Part shown: positions 27,593-37,515 of the stretch, piece by piece
Layout: each line of letters starts with the position of its first letter
Numbering within the stretch: the stretch's first letter is position 1
DNA from: an uncultured Gammaproteobacteria bacterium
GTDB taxonomy: Bacteria > Pseudomonadota > Gammaproteobacteria > Steroidobacterales > UBA11654
Direction: 5' to 3'
DNA length: 64,000 nt
NCBI GenBank assembly: GCA_937801655.1
Contig: CALMWC010000009.1
Span: 20,081-84,080 of the forward strand
Notes under the pieces: model-generated
What the model was told of the DNA's origin: nothing
The model's input: only the letters and a program-made list of their open reading frames with translations
Databases searched by the model: none
Program-made: the position numbers and the translations under genes

Positions 27593-28201
27593 TTAAGTTA
27601 AAGCAGAATTTACTGCATAGCCATGCATTTTAAACTTCTTGAAATCGTTTTCATCGTCCAGATCGGAGCTTAATGCTCTATTTTTAAAAACCTTAACTGT
27701 AATATTGGCATTTTCAGCAGATCGTATATGTTTTTCAAAACTATTCTCACCAAATTGAAAATCAATCATTCTAGGCATGTCTAATATTAAAGCATTGGTA
27801 CCTCCATCTTTTCCAGCCTCAACTATAGTCATTCCTTTTTTATGTGAGTTTATAAAAGTTTCCACATCTGTCAGATTAATAAAAGGAAGATCAATGGATA
27901 AGTATATAATTCTTTTTGCATTTTTCTTTTCCATCCAGTTCGATGCTTTTTCAATCTTTTTCTTTAAAATGGGAACATCAAAGTCATCAATCGCTATAAT
28001 TTTTTCTATTGAGAGAGATTCAATCCATTCTGTTTCATCGGTCATTACTATGATTTTGTCTATTGCTTCTATTTTATTAAGAATGTTTAGCGTTTGAATT
28101 GCTAATATTTTTGTCAGCTCTGTTCTTTCTTCACGATTTAAAAGACTGGAGAGTCTGCTCATTGATGCATCAAAGTTATTAATTGGGATGAGTGCCCACA
28201 C
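27593..28201 (-). CDS. cofC: CofC/FbiD: phospholactate (or PEP) guanylyltransferase
   Basis: A 202-residue nucleotidyltransferase that activates 2-phospholactate, phosphoenolpyruvate or 3-phosphoglycerate with GTP for F420 assembly. Family marks are the DLPF-containing YLSIDLPFI and the GKDGGTNALIL substrate-binding motif. The N-terminal motif is atypical: where relatives have P-V-K...A-K-S/T-R-L, this protein has IPINNFDASMSRL, so both conserved lysines are replaced (Asn and Met). Start is GTG at 28201, 5 bases after the cofD stop, with GGAGGAG from the end of cofD and a nearer AAAAAAGG upstream. Position between cofD and fbiC leaves little doubt of the family; activity or preferred substrate could be changed. 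Confidence 0.85.
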   Translation of the reverse strand: MWALIPINNFDASMSRLSSLLNREERTELTKILAIQTLNILNKIEAIDKIIVMTDETEWIESLSIEKIIAIDDFDVPILKKKIEKASNWMEKKNAKRIIYLSIDLPFINLTDVETFINSHKKGMTIVEAGKDGGTNALILDMPRMIDFQFGENSFEKHIRSAENANITVKVFKNRALSSDLDDENDFKKFKMHGYAVNSALT

Positions 28202-28206
28202 CTTTT

Positions 28207-29169
28207 TTATTCTCCTCCTAATTCTATTTCTTGGGCAAAGTCTAGAGCAGCTTGTGCAAGTTGTATTTTATCTTGATCATTATGCATTATGGTGTTCATA
28301 ACTTTAGTTCTAATTCCTATGTCTTCAACTTGCGATACTAAATTTTGATCCAATACATCAAGAATCAAGCCATCAATAAGCCCATCATAGTGTTTTGCTA
28401 TTGAGACAGCAGATGGCTCCACTCCCAGTTCACTCATAATTTTTGTAGTGGGACCTTTTACGGCTTGACCATCTACCACAGGAGAAACTGCTATCACTGG
28501 AGTGGAAGTAGTACGTAAAAAATTTTTGATTTCAGATAAAGAAAGAATAGGATCAATGCTTAGATATGGGTTTGATGGTGCAAAAATTATTGCTGTTAGA
28601 TTGTTGTCATTCATTTCATCTAAGAGAGTTTGTGAGGCTTTAGCTTTTTTCTGTTTAAATGTAATTGATTCAACCTTCGGTATGCATTGTTTTTTAACAA
28701 AATATTCTTGAAAGGAGAGTGTGCCGATATCACTCTCAATGATTGTTTTGATCGAATGATTACTCATTGGAAGGATCTTGCTATTAATATTCCAAATCTT
28801 TGAAACTTTTTGAGTAATTTCAGTCAAGCTAGTTCCATTTTGTATTTCTTTGGATCGATACACATGCATTTCTAAATCTTTATCGCCCAGTTTGAACCAA
28901 TTATCTGCCCCAAGTCCTCCCATGACATTATGAGCTTTCCAAGTTTCATCGGTTCTGCCCCAGCCAGTTTCAATATTATTTTCTCCTGCTAATGTATAAA
29001 TCAATGTGTCAATATCAGGGCAGATGTAGAAACCTAAGTAAAGGAAGTCATCTCCCGTATTAGCAATAATAACCAATTCATCTTTATCAGTGATTTGATC
29101 CAAACCCCTACATAATTTTGCTCCACCAACACCACCACTTAAGGCTAAGATTTTTTTCTTTTTTATCAT
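28207..29169 (-). CDS. cofD: CofD/FbiA: 2-phospho-L-lactate transferase
   Basis: A 320-residue transferase joining the activated phosphoacid to FO, giving F420-0 or its dehydro form. The family opening LALSGGVGGAKLCRGL is complete, followed by IANTGDDF, the DIDTLIYTLAG segment, GWGRTDETW, WFKLGDKDLEMHVYR and AVSPVVDGQAVKGPT. Length is normal. Its ATG overlaps the cofE stop (TAATG). Whether it makes F420-0 directly or dehydro-F420-0 cannot be told; no FbiB-type C-terminal reductase domain exists on the neighbouring cofE. Confidence 0.94.
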   Translation of the reverse strand: MIKKKKILALSGGVGGAKLCRGLDQITDKDELVIIANTGDDFLYLGFYICPDIDTLIYTLAGENNIETGWGRTDETWKAHNVMGGLGADNWFKLGDKDLEMHVYRSKEIQNGTSLTEITQKVSKIWNINSKILPMSNHSIKTIIESDIGTLSFQEYFVKKQCIPKVESITFKQKKAKASQTLLDEMNDNNLTAIIFAPSNPYLSIDPILSLSEIKNFLRTTSTPVIAVSPVVDGQAVKGPTTKIMSELGVEPSAVSIAKHYDGLIDGLILDVLDQNLVSQVEDIGIRTKVMNTIMHNDQDKIQLAQAALDFAQEIELGGE

Positions 29170-29954
29170 TAACGAAATAAGTCCTCATTTTTTGGGCGAA
29201 TTAAGTCATGTATTGAATCTGTTTCAGAAGGAGTATTAATACCTTTAATAATCACAACCGGTATACCTTCATTGCTCTCTCCCATAATCAGTGTTGCTGC
29301 TGCTGCGAGTTGGTCAGCCCAAGCAATGCATGTAGTCTGTAGTTCACGTTCAAAAAGATCAATAGCATTATTCCTGAGGTCAATTAAGGTTTTGATACCC
29401 GATGAACCCAAGGCATGACCTGTTGTGCCTAATCTCCATGCTCTACCCATGCTGTCCGTTATTAAAACTCCAATGTTTATATTTATTTTCTTAGATATAT
29501 AGCTTCTTATTTTTTCTGCTGATGCATCTGGATCTTCAGGAAGAAGCAATACTTTTTCATCTGTTTCGTCGGATTCTATATTAGAACGATCAATACCAGC
29601 ATTTGCAAGAACATGACCTAATCTATGTTCAACAATAACGACACCATCACTGACTCTAATAATTGATTTAGATTCTTGTAATATTAATTCAACTACTCTT
29701 GGATCTTTATTGGCTTTTTTTGCAATTTTCATAGCTTCTTGCGTTGGCTTAATTTTTGACAATGAAATTAAACGGTTTTCTGATTTTGAGATAATTTTTT
29801 GAGCAATGACAATCACATCATTGTCTTCAAGAATTATATTATTTCTTTTCATCCCATTGACTATGATTTCTCCAATAGGATCACCCGATTGAATGGGTGG
29901 AATGCCTTTAATTGCGAAAATACTTAATGAATCAGGTTTGGATTTAAATTCCAT
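29169..29954 (-). CDS. cofE: CofE: F420-0:gamma-glutamyl ligase
   Basis: A 261-residue GTP-dependent ligase that adds the gamma-linked glutamate tail to F420-0. Visible family segments are GIPPIQSGDPIGEII, VIAQKIISKSE, ITDSMGRAWRLGTTGHALGSSG and WADQLAAAATLIMGES. It has the short archaeal-type length; the FMN reductase domain fused in actinobacterial FbiB is absent. The stop overlaps the cofD start. It follows npdG by 20 bases. Confidence 0.94.
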   Translation of the reverse strand: MEFKSKPDSLSIFAIKGIPPIQSGDPIGEIIVNGMKRNNIILEDNDVIVIAQKIISKSENRLISLSKIKPTQEAMKIAKKANKDPRVVELILQESKSIIRVSDGVVIVEHRLGHVLANAGIDRSNIESDETDEKVLLLPEDPDASAEKIRSYISKKININIGVLITDSMGRAWRLGTTGHALGSSGIKTLIDLRNNAIDLFERELQTTCIAWADQLAAAATLIMGESNEGIPVVIIKGINTPSETDSIHDLIRPKNEDLFR

Positions 29955-29974
29955 TAGTAAAAATATGAATAATG

Positions 29975-30631
29975 TCAGCGAGAAGTAATTTTGATACCCG
30001 AAGACTTTAATTTATGCCTTTTATTAATAAAGATTAAGATTGAGGTTAATGCTTCAGCTGCTGCTGAGTTTTCTATGCAACCTGCATCCCAAGATGATAA
30101 GCCTAAGTCATTGATTAGTTCTCTAACAAGCTGCACTGCCTCTCTGTCATTGCCTGTTACTAAGACTTCAGCATCAATATTTTTATCTGATCCAATTAAA
30201 TGTGAACCGATGTTTTGCAATGCAGAAACAACTCTGACTTTATCGCCTAAAAATACTTGCGCCTCTAAAGCTGCTGAACCCTCTTTAGGCAGTGACACTT
30301 TTGTGACATTGCCTTGCAGTGGAACTGTTGTATCAATAATTATTTTTCCTATTAAATTATCTTTAACCACATCTAATGTAATTTGATGACTGGAATATGG
30401 CACGGCCATTACAGCTAAGTTGCAATGTTTAGAAGCTTCTATTAAATCTAGTCCTTTGATTAATTCAGATCCAATCTCTTTATTTAACTCAATTGCGGTT
30501 GCCTCAGCTTTTTCTTTTTTTCTTGAGCCTATGATTACTGTGTAGCCATTCTGTGCCCATTTTTTTGCTAACGCTGAGCCTAGTGCACCTGTTCCACCAA
30601 ATATGGCTATGGTATTTTTATCTTTATTCAT
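29975..30631 (-). CDS. npdG: F420:NADP oxidoreductase (NpdG/Fno-like)
   Basis: A 218-residue Rossmann protein that passes hydride between NADPH and F420. It opens with [19 protein letters not shown] and then has [13 protein letters not shown], where the basic patch fits NADP, followed by [17 protein letters not shown] and [10 protein letters not shown] choose the ATG at 30631 rather than the upstream one at 30664: GGAAGAA lies 6 bases before it, it overlaps the ilvD stop region by a few bases, and family proteins start here. It provides reduced F420 for LLM-type enzymes such as the one at 18.5 kb. Confidence 0.92.
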   Translation of the reverse strand: MNKDKNTIAIFGGTGALGSALAKKWAQNGYTVIIGSRKKEKAEATAIELNKEIGSELIKGLDLIEASKHCNLAVMAVPYSSHQITLDVVKDNLIGKIIIDTTVPLQGNVTKVSLPKEGSAALEAQVFLGDKVRVVSALQNIGSHLIGSDKNIDAEVLVTGNDREAVQLVRELINDLGLSSWDAGCIENSAAAEALTSILIFINKRHKLKSSGIKITSR

Positions 30632-32474
30632 TTGTTTCTTCCGGTACCACCCGAACTGCACCATCTGATGCGGAAGATGCCATTAAGGCATAGGCTTTTA
30701 ATGCGTCACTAACGATTCTATTTCTAGATCGTGGTTTCCATGCTTTTTTCCCTAAATCATTCATGGCTAGCCTTCTGTTTTCTAATTCTTGAACCGTTAG
30801 TTCTAACTCGAGTATTCTATTTGGTATATCAATATTAATAATGTCTCCATCTCTTATTAATCCAATTTCACCTTGGGATGCTGCTTCAGGTGAGATATGA
30901 CCGATAGACAGTCCTGATGTACCTCCTGAGAATCTCCCATCAGTTATTAATGCACATTTTTTACCCAAACCTTTACTTTTTAGATAGCTTGTTGGATAGA
31001 GCATTTCTTGCATTCCTGGACCTCCCTTTGGTCCTTCATAGCGTATTACTACAACTTCTCCAGCTTTAACATCATTATTCATGATTCCATCAACTGCATC
31101 ATCTTGGCTTTCAAAAACATGTGCTGGACCCTTAAAAGTTAAGTTACTTTCATCTACACCAGCAGTTTTAACAATACATCCTTCTTTAGCAATATTTCCC
31201 TTAAGAACGGCTAATCCTCCGTCAAGACTGTAGGCATTATCTAGATTTCTTATGCAGCCATTTTCACGATCAAGATCCAATGAGTCATAACGTTTATTTT
31301 GAGAAAAAGGCTGAGTGGTTGGAATCATTCCTGGTGCTGCAGAATAAAATTCAGCAACTTCATTACTTGGTGTCCTGTTGATGTCCCAAGTTTCTATTGC
31401 AGATTTTATGCTCTCACTATGAACTGTATTATTATCGATATTGAGTAATTTAGCTTTTTCTAGTTCACCCAGAATTGCCATAACTCCTCCAGCTCTATGA
31501 ACGTCTTCTAAGTGATAATCGCTACTTGGAGCCACTTTGCATAAATTAGGTACTCTTCTTGATAAGCGATCAATGTCCTCAATAGTAAAATCAATATTAG
31601 CTTCTTTAGCCGCCGCTAATATATGCAATACAGTATTGGTGGAACCTCCCATTGCAATATCCAGAGTCATAGCATTTTCAAAAGCTTTTTTATTGGCAAT
31701 TTGATGGGGTAAAACTCTTTCATTATCATTTTCATAGTAATCTTTAGTGATATCAACAATTTTTTTACCTGCTTCTAAGAAAAGATTTTTTCTATCAATA
31801 TGGGTTGCTAAGACACTTCCATTACCAGGCAAACCAAGTCCTAAAGCTTCCACTAAGCAGTTCATAGAATTAGCTGTAAACATTCCTGAGCATGAACCAC
31901 AAGTTGGGCAGGCAGATCGTTCCACTTCTGCAATATCTTCATCTGAGATGGATGAGTCTCCTGCAAGAACCATTGCATCGACAAGGTCCAATTTAATTTC
32001 TTTACCTTTCACAATGCCTTTTCCTGCTTCCATGGGGCCTCCAGAAACAAAAATAGTTGGAACATTTAATCGCATTGTAGCCATTAACATTCCAGGTGTA
32101 ATCTTGTCACAGTTGGATAAACAGACTAGGGCATCCGCACAATGAGCATTAACCATATACTCCACTGCATCAGCAATAAGCTCTCTGGATGGAAGACTGT
32201 AGAGCATTCCTGAATGGCCCATAGCAATCCCATCATCAACAGCTATAGTGCTGAATTCTTTGGCAATACCGCCACTGCTTTCTATTTCTCTTGCAACCAT
32301 TTGACCAAGGTCTTTTAAATGAATATGTCCTGGCACAAATTGTGTGAATGAATTCGCAATAGCGATAATAGGTTTACCAAAATCATTATCTTTCATACCA
32401 GTAGCTCGCCAAAGAGCTCGAGCTCCAGCCATATTACGTCCATGCGTTGAGGTTTTTGATCTATATTCAGGCAT
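30624..32474 (-). CDS. ilvD: Dihydroxy-acid dehydratase
   Basis: A 616-residue Fe-S enzyme of valine, isoleucine and pantothenate synthesis, converting 2,3-dihydroxy-acids to 2-keto acids. Cluster cysteines are in [12 protein letters not shown] and [16 protein letters not shown]. The C-terminal region has [21 protein letters not shown]. Full length. It is the first gene of the leftward unit that continues into the F420 genes, overlapping npdG by a few bases. This link is unusual, because ilvD normally sits with other branched-chain genes. It is divergent from aceE across 145 bases. Confidence 0.96.
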   Translation of the reverse strand: MPEYRSKTSTHGRNMAGARALWRATGMKDNDFGKPIIAIANSFTQFVPGHIHLKDLGQMVAREIESSGGIAKEFSTIAVDDGIAMGHSGMLYSLPSRELIADAVEYMVNAHCADALVCLSNCDKITPGMLMATMRLNVPTIFVSGGPMEAGKGIVKGKEIKLDLVDAMVLAGDSSISDEDIAEVERSACPTCGSCSGMFTANSMNCLVEALGLGLPGNGSVLATHIDRKNLFLEAGKKIVDITKDYYENDNERVLPHQIANKKAFENAMTLDIAMGGSTNTVLHILAAAKEANIDFTIEDIDRLSRRVPNLCKVAPSSDYHLEDVHRAGGVMAILGELEKAKLLNIDNNTVHSESIKSAIETWDINRTPSNEVAEFYSAAPGMIPTTQPFSQNKRYDSLDLDRENGCIRNLDNAYSLDGGLAVLKGNIAKEGCIVKTAGVDESNLTFKGPAHVFESQDDAVDGIMNNDVKAGEVVVIRYEGPKGGPGMQEMLYPTSYLKSKGLGKKCALITDGRFSGGTSGLSIGHISPEAASQGEIGLIRDGDIINIDIPNRILELELTVQELENRRLAMNDLGKKAWKPRSRNRIVSDALKAYALMASSASDGAVRVVPEETNE

Positions 32475-32619
32475 CTTTTTTACTTATTAATCTTACTCAT
32501 CATATTAATACTTTTATTATCTCATTTATTCATAATAATTCTAATTGTCATGGTACAGTAGTCACATAAAATTATTGATTTATACTCCTTGTTTTTAATT
32601 TTTTAACGATAATAAATAT

Positions 32620-35232
32620 ATGAGTAAAGAAAGCAAAACATCTAAAGTTGTCGATATAGATTCCTTGCAGAATGAAAAATTCGAGAAAGAATGGGCTATT
32701 GAATTGAATGAGTGGACCGAATCTCTACAAGCCATTAAGGATAATTATGGCAATAGACAGGTTAAAGATTTATTAGCTTCCTTGCAGCAATTTGCTCTCA
32801 GTCAGGGAGTTTCACTAGGCGGTGCAACTCTCAATACGCCTTATAGAAATACCATACCTATCTCTGAGCAACCAGCCTATCCTGGTAATATTGATTTGGA
32901 ACAAAGAGTAGAGGATATTATTCGTTGGAATGCTATGGCAATGGTTTTGCAAGGCTATGATAGTGGCAAAGGGGTAGGCGGCCATATTGCTACCTATGCA
33001 TCCAGTGCAACAATGACTGAAGTGGCTTTGAATCATTTTATCAAATCCAGAACGGATGATTATCAGGGCGATATGATGAACATTCAAGCCCATGCTTCTC
33101 CTGGTATCTATTCAAGAGCATTCTTGGAAGGTCGTTTGTCAAAAGAAGAGTTGGGAAATTTCAGGAGAGAGTTGCAACCTGAAGGTGGCTTGCCATCATA
33201 CCCTCATCCTCGAAGAAGGCCTGAATTTTGGCCAAGTCCAACCGCTTCAATGGGTTTAAATGGTGTTTCTTCAATCTATTATGCAAGATTTGCAAGGTAC
33301 CTAGAAAACAGGGGACTAACCAATAAAAAAATAGGAAAAATATGGGCATTTTTAGGTGATGGTGAAATGGATGAGCCTGAAACATTAGGCACAATTAATA
33401 TTGCTTCCAGAGAAGAATTGGATAACTTGGTTTTTGTTGTCAATTGCAATTTACAACGCCTTGATGGACCAGTGAGAGGAAATGGTAAAATTATCCAAGA
33501 GTTAGAGGCTATTTTTCGAGGTTCTCAATGGAATGTTATTAAAGTGATTTGGGGCTCAGAGTGGGATCCATTATTCTCCATTGATCATAATGATGTCATG
33601 CAAAAAAGAATGGATGAAGTGGTGGATGGTGAGTATCAGATGTATTCCGTTTCATCGGGGGAAGATCAGCGAAATCATTGGATTGATGGAAACTCAGAAT
33701 TGGAATCAATTATGACTCAATTGAATGACAAAGAGCTTAAAGATATTAAGCGAGGTGGTTTCGATCATAAGAAGTTATATGCAGCATTTGATAAAGCTTC
33801 ACAGTCGAATGGTAAACCCACTGTAATTTTAGTTAAGACATTAAAAGGGTATGGCTTAGGTGAGGGATCAGAGGGTAGAAATATTGCTCATCAGAAGAAA
33901 ACAATGAATGATGAAGAGAGAATTGAAATCGCAGAGAGATTGAATATTCCACTTTCAGATGAAGATAGAAAAGCTGCAAAATTCTATATTCCTGATTCTG
34001 ATTCAGAAGAGATGAAATACCTTCAAGAAAGAAGAAATGAGTTGGGAGGTTATCAACCCATACGATTTAATGATTGTGAAAAAATTATTACACCATCTTC
34101 AGAATTCTTTGAAGATTTCTTTAATGAAATAGATCGGTCTATTTCAACAACAATGGTCTTAGTAAGAATTATTTCTAAACTACTTAGAGATAAGAGTATT
34201 GGTAAATATGTGGTGCCTATTATTCCTGATGAAGCAAGGACTTTTGGGATGGATGGCTTGTTTTCTCAAGCTGGTATCTATTCGCATGATGGCCAGAATT
34301 ATCAACCTGTTGATGCCGGAACCATCTCTCCTTATAAAGAAGCAAAAGATGGGCAAATTCTTCAAGAGGGAATATGCGAGGCTGGTGCTATGGCATCATT
34401 TATGGCAGCTGGAACAGCTTATTCTCATCATGAATTACCTATGATTCCATTTTATATTTTCTATTCTATTTTTGGGTTTCAGAGAGTGGGGGATATGATT
34501 TGGGCATGCGGTGATGCTTTAACTCGTGGTTTTTTAATAGGGGGAACAGCGGGCAGGACAACATTGAATGGAGAAGGGGTTCAACATCAAGATGGACATT
34601 CCCATGTATTGGCTTCAGTGGTACCTAATCTAATGACCTATGATCCAGCATTTTCTTATGAACTTGCAACAATTGTTAGAGAAGGGATAAGGAGAATGTA
34701 TGAGGAGCAAGAAAATATTTTCTATTATTTAACAGTTTACAATGAGAATTATAGTCATCCTAAGATGCCTAATGATTGTGATGAGGGCATTCTTAAGGGC
34801 ATGTATTTATTCAAAAGTGCTTCCAGTGAATTAGAGAAAAAATATACAGGCGAGCCGATCCATCTTTTAGGAAGTGGTAGTATTATGCAGCAAGTTCTTG
34901 AAGCACAAGACAAGCTAGAGAGCCAAGGAATACCTGTAAATGTATGGAGTGTGACAAGCTATAATTTACTTCATAAAGATTTCTTGGAATCAAAAGAATC
35001 TAAAGAAAAATCATATATCGAAAATATTTTACAAGATCAATCAGGACATTTTGTCGCTGTTAGTGATTTTATTAGTTTGTTACCCGATAGCTTGGCTCAT
35101 CTTTTTCCTGGATCTTTCACTTCTTTAGGAACAGACGGTTATGGATTGAGTGAAGGAAGAGAGGAACTAAGAGATTATTTTGGTATCAGTGCTAATGCTA
35201 TTATTGAGAAAGTTTTAGAGATTTCAAAATAA
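32620..35232 (+). CDS. aceE: Pyruvate dehydrogenase E1 component, homodimeric type
   Basis: An 870-residue thiamine-diphosphate enzyme that decarboxylates pyruvate and acetylates the E2 lipoyl group. It has the thiamine motif GDGEMDEPETLGTINIASRE (GDG...), the active-site His of GHIATYASSATM, SMGLNGVSSIYYARF, and a C-terminal GTDGYGLSEGREELRDYF. Length fits the E. coli-type AceE (887). No aceF (E2) or lpd (E3) follows: the next gene is convergent. The other subunits must lie elsewhere, which breaks the usual aceEF pairing. The leader of 145 bases is shared with ilvD on the other strand. Confidence 0.96.
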   Translation: MSKESKTSKVVDIDSLQNEKFEKEWAIELNEWTESLQAIKDNYGNRQVKDLLASLQQFALSQGVSLGGATLNTPYRNTIPISEQPAYPGNIDLEQRVEDIIRWNAMAMVLQGYDSGKGVGGHIATYASSATMTEVALNHFIKSRTDDYQGDMMNIQAHASPGIYSRAFLEGRLSKEELGNFRRELQPEGGLPSYPHPRRRPEFWPSPTASMGLNGVSSIYYARFARYLENRGLTNKKIGKIWAFLGDGEMDEPETLGTINIASREELDNLVFVVNCNLQRLDGPVRGNGKIIQELEAIFRGSQWNVIKVIWGSEWDPLFSIDHNDVMQKRMDEVVDGEYQMYSVSSGEDQRNHWIDGNSELESIMTQLNDKELKDIKRGGFDHKKLYAAFDKASQSNGKPTVILVKTLKGYGLGEGSEGRNIAHQKKTMNDEERIEIAERLNIPLSDEDRKAAKFYIPDSDSEEMKYLQERRNELGGYQPIRFNDCEKIITPSSEFFEDFFNEIDRSISTTMVLVRIISKLLRDKSIGKYVVPIIPDEARTFGMDGLFSQAGIYSHDGQNYQPVDAGTISPYKEAKDGQILQEGICEAGAMASFMAAGTAYSHHELPMIPFYIFYSIFGFQRVGDMIWACGDALTRGFLIGGTAGRTTLNGEGVQHQDGHSHVLASVVPNLMTYDPAFSYELATIVREGIRRMYEEQENIFYYLTVYNENYSHPKMPNDCDEGILKGMYLFKSASSELEKKYTGEPIHLLGSGSIMQQVLEAQDKLESQGIPVNVWSVTSYNLLHKDFLESKESKEKSYIENILQDQSGHFVAVSDFISLLPDSLAHLFPGSFTSLGTDGYGLSEGREELRDYFGISANAIIEKVLEISK

Positions 35233-35242
35233 ATTATCTTTA

Positions 35243-36124
35243 TTAAATAAGTTTTGATATTTCCTTAATGTGTTCAGGTCCAGTGCTACAGCATCCACCA
35301 ACTACATATGCTCCATGATCAATCCACTTTTTTGCTTCCTTGGCATACTCTTTTGGAGATACTGTTACTGTATTTTCATGATGATTTACATCAATGTCAT
35401 ATGATGAACCGAGATCATTGATTGGATGCTTTAGTATCGATGAATTAGCAAAAATCCCAAAATTATCTGAAAGTTTAAGTGTTTCTATTTGGTTGGTAAC
35501 ACAGTCCATTGCTAAGCAATTAATCAATTGACATTCAATCTTCAATTGATTCCCAGTATTGATTGCATCAACTAATAATTCACCATTGGGTAAACTTTCT
35601 CCTGATAATCCTCTTGCTGTCCAACTTAACCAAACCCTCTCAGAATATTTTTTTGCTATTTTAGCTGATGTTATGCCTTCTCTAATGGAACTCATAGTCT
35701 CACAAAGAATGATATCAACCTTATTTTTAGCTATTGACCCAATCGTATTGTAGAAATTTTCAATTACTTCATTTGAAGGAGTTAGATCAGGTCTAAAGCT
35801 AGTTTCAATTGGGGGAAAAGCTACTGCAACTAATACTGCTGGATGCTGTTTTTTTGCCTCTAAGGCTAAGTCTATTGAGCGTTGTGTAAGCTCTTCAAAT
35901 TTATCTTGTAAGTTTTCTCTTTGAAGAATATTAGGAGTCACATAATAATTATTGGTTGTAATCACATTACAGCCAGCCAATATATTGGCAAGATGAATTT
36001 CAAGAATAGCCTCAGGCTCTTCATTTAATGCATGAGCAGACCAGATAGACTTTTTCCAATCGGGAACCTTGTAACCCCTGTCTTTTAGTTCTGTTCCCAT
36101 TCCAGAATCTAGTATATATTTCAT
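35243..36124 (-). CDS. mmuM: Homocysteine S-methyltransferase (MmuM/BHMT family)
   Basis: A 293-residue TIM-barrel zinc methyltransferase that makes methionine from homocysteine using S-methylmethionine, SAM, betaine or dimethylsulfoniopropionate-type donors. It has the start LDSGMGTELKDRGY, TNNYYVTP, LCETMSS and the zinc site GGCCSTGPEHI near the C-terminus, with the first zinc Cys in INCLAMDC. The ATG lies one base after a 36-residue ORF and is preceded by GGAG. It belongs to the riboswitch-controlled metY operon. The methyl donor cannot be told from sequence; betaine or DMSP would suit a marine cell. Confidence 0.88.
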   Translation of the reverse strand: MKYILDSGMGTELKDRGYKVPDWKKSIWSAHALNEEPEAILEIHLANILAGCNVITTNNYYVTPNILQRENLQDKFEELTQRSIDLALEAKKQHPAVLVAVAFPPIETSFRPDLTPSNEVIENFYNTIGSIAKNKVDIILCETMSSIREGITSAKIAKKYSERVWLSWTARGLSGESLPNGELLVDAINTGNQLKIECQLINCLAMDCVTNQIETLKLSDNFGIFANSSILKHPINDLGSSYDIDVNHHENTVTVSPKEYAKEAKKWIDHGAYVVGGCCSTGPEHIKEISKLI

Positions 36125-36125
36125 A

Positions 36126-36236
36126 TTATTTATCTCCGGGAAGATTCCAGTTAACGATTGAATCAGGATTACCTAATCTCATTGATACAAGAAGATCTTT
36201 AATATTCATTTCTTTAATTTCTCTATTTTGATTCAT
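36126..36236 (-). CDS. Hidden 36-residue ORF between metY and mmuM
   Basis: An ATG at 36236, overlapping the metY stop in another frame, opens 36 codons ending TAA one base before the mmuM ATG. The product reads MNQNREIKEMNIKDLLVSM then RLGNPDSIVNWNLPGDK; an internal ATG (MNIKDLL) is an alternative start. It fills the gap exactly, overlapping metY and abutting mmuM, as translationally coupled genes do. I recognise no family. It could be a small regulatory or accessory peptide of methionine metabolism, or only a spacer kept open by chance. The ribosome-binding site of the first ATG is weak. Confidence 0.45.
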   Translation of the reverse strand: MNQNREIKEMNIKDLLVSMRLGNPDSIVNWNLPGDK

Positions 36237-37497
36237 TTAAGGCTTGTTCAATATCACTGATAATATCATCCACATTCTCTATTCCAATAGATATTCTTAC
36301 CATATCTTCAGAAATACCAGCAGCTTCATACTCATCGGGTTCTAATTGACTGTGTGTGGTTGAAGCTGGATGTGTTGCTAATGATTTAGTATCACCAATA
36401 TTTACCAAACGTACGATTAGCTTGAGAGAATCAATAAACTTAATACCTGCTTCTTTTCCTCCCTCAATACCAAAAGTTAAAATACCAGAAGGCAAACCAT
36501 TGGTGTATTTCTTTGCTAAATCAAAGTAGGGACTATCATCTAATCCACCGTAATTTACCCATTTGACTTGGCTATGTGTTGATAAATACTGAGCAACATT
36601 GATTGTATTTTCACAATGCCTATCCATTCTCACATGCAGCGACTGAATGCCTTGAAGAATCAAGAATGCATTGAATGGCGATAGTGCAGCTCCAGTATTT
36701 CTAAGAGGTCCAACACGACATCTGCCTATAAATGCTGCAGCACCTAGTGCTTCTGAATAAATTAGTCCATGGTATGAATTATCAGGTTCGTTTAGAGTTG
36801 GGAAACGTTTTGGTTCTTTAGACCAATCAAAATTACCCGCATCCACTATTGCACCGCCAATCGTAGTTCCATGCCCACTAATGTATTTTGTTAATGAGTG
36901 AATAACAATATCAGCACCATAATCAATTGGCTTTAAAAGGTAGGGTGTGGCAACAGTATTATCCACTACCAAAGGCACACCTTTGGAATGTGCTGCTTTT
37001 GCTAATAATTCAATATCACAAATATTACCCAAAGGATTTCCAATTGATTCACAAAAAATTAATGTGGTATTCTCATCAACTAAATCAGACAAGCCATCAA
37101 TATCATCATGTTTTGCATAGCGAACCTCTATTCCTTGATTTTTTAGTGTGTTTGAAAAGTAATCACTAGTCCCTCCATATAACTCACTGACAGATACAAT
37201 ATTTTGTCCATTGGAGGTCAAGCATTGAATAGCGTAAGTAATAGCAGCCATTCCTGAAGAAACTGCCAATGCAGCTATACCTCCTTCCATTTGTGCTAAT
37301 CGTTCCTCAAGTACAGCATTAGTTGGATTCATGATCCTACTATAAATATTCCCTTCTTCTGCTAAGGAGAATAAGTCAGCACCATGTTGGGCACTATCAA
37401 AGGCATAGGATGTCGTTTGATAAATTGGTGTAGCTACTGATTTTGTTGTTGGATCTGGAGTATAACCTGAGTGAATGGCCTGAGTTTCAATTTTCAT
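36223..37497 (-). CDS. metY: O-acetylhomoserine sulfhydrylase (MetY)
   Basis: A 424-residue PLP enzyme of the Cys/Met metabolism family that makes homocysteine from O-acetylhomoserine and sulfide. It has the start ETQAIHSGYTPD, SVSELYGGTSD, the PLP Asp in PLVVDNTVATPYL and the PLP-binding Lys in HSLTKYISGHGTTIGG. The ~425-residue length and the insert after the lysine favour MetY over MetB/MetC. I place the start at 37497 (AGGA 7 bases upstream); the ATG at 37515 would begin next to the terminator's U-run. A SAM-II/SAM-V-like riboswitch and terminator precede it. Confidence 0.92.
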   Translation of the reverse strand: MKIETQAIHSGYTPDPTTKSVATPIYQTTSYAFDSAQHGADLFSLAEEGNIYSRIMNPTNAVLEERLAQMEGGIAALAVSSGMAAITYAIQCLTSNGQNIVSVSELYGGTSDYFSNTLKNQGIEVRYAKHDDIDGLSDLVDENTTLIFCESIGNPLGNICDIELLAKAAHSKGVPLVVDNTVATPYLLKPIDYGADIVIHSLTKYISGHGTTIGGAIVDAGNFDWSKEPKRFPTLNEPDNSYHGLIYSEALGAAAFIGRCRVGPLRNTGAALSPFNAFLILQGIQSLHVRMDRHCENTINVAQYLSTHSQVKWVNYGGLDDSPYFDLAKKYTNGLPSGILTFGIEGGKEAGIKFIDSLKLIVRLVNIGDTKSLATHPASTTHSQLEPDEYEAAGISEDMVRISIGIENVDDIISDIEQALNESK

Positions 37498-37515
37498 TTT
37501 AAAGTCCTCTATCAT

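Noticed and set aside
30632..30664. Longer npdG start inside ilvD
   Set aside because: The extra 11 residues lie before the conserved IAIFGGTG start and the shorter form has a good ribosome-binding site.
32815..33394. Open frames on the minus strand within aceE
   Set aside because: They oppose a highly conserved enzyme gene and have no independent evidence.
37498..37515. Upstream ATG for metY
   Set aside because: It abuts the terminator's U-run, whereas the ATG at 37497 has AGGA 7 bases upstream and matches the family N-terminus.
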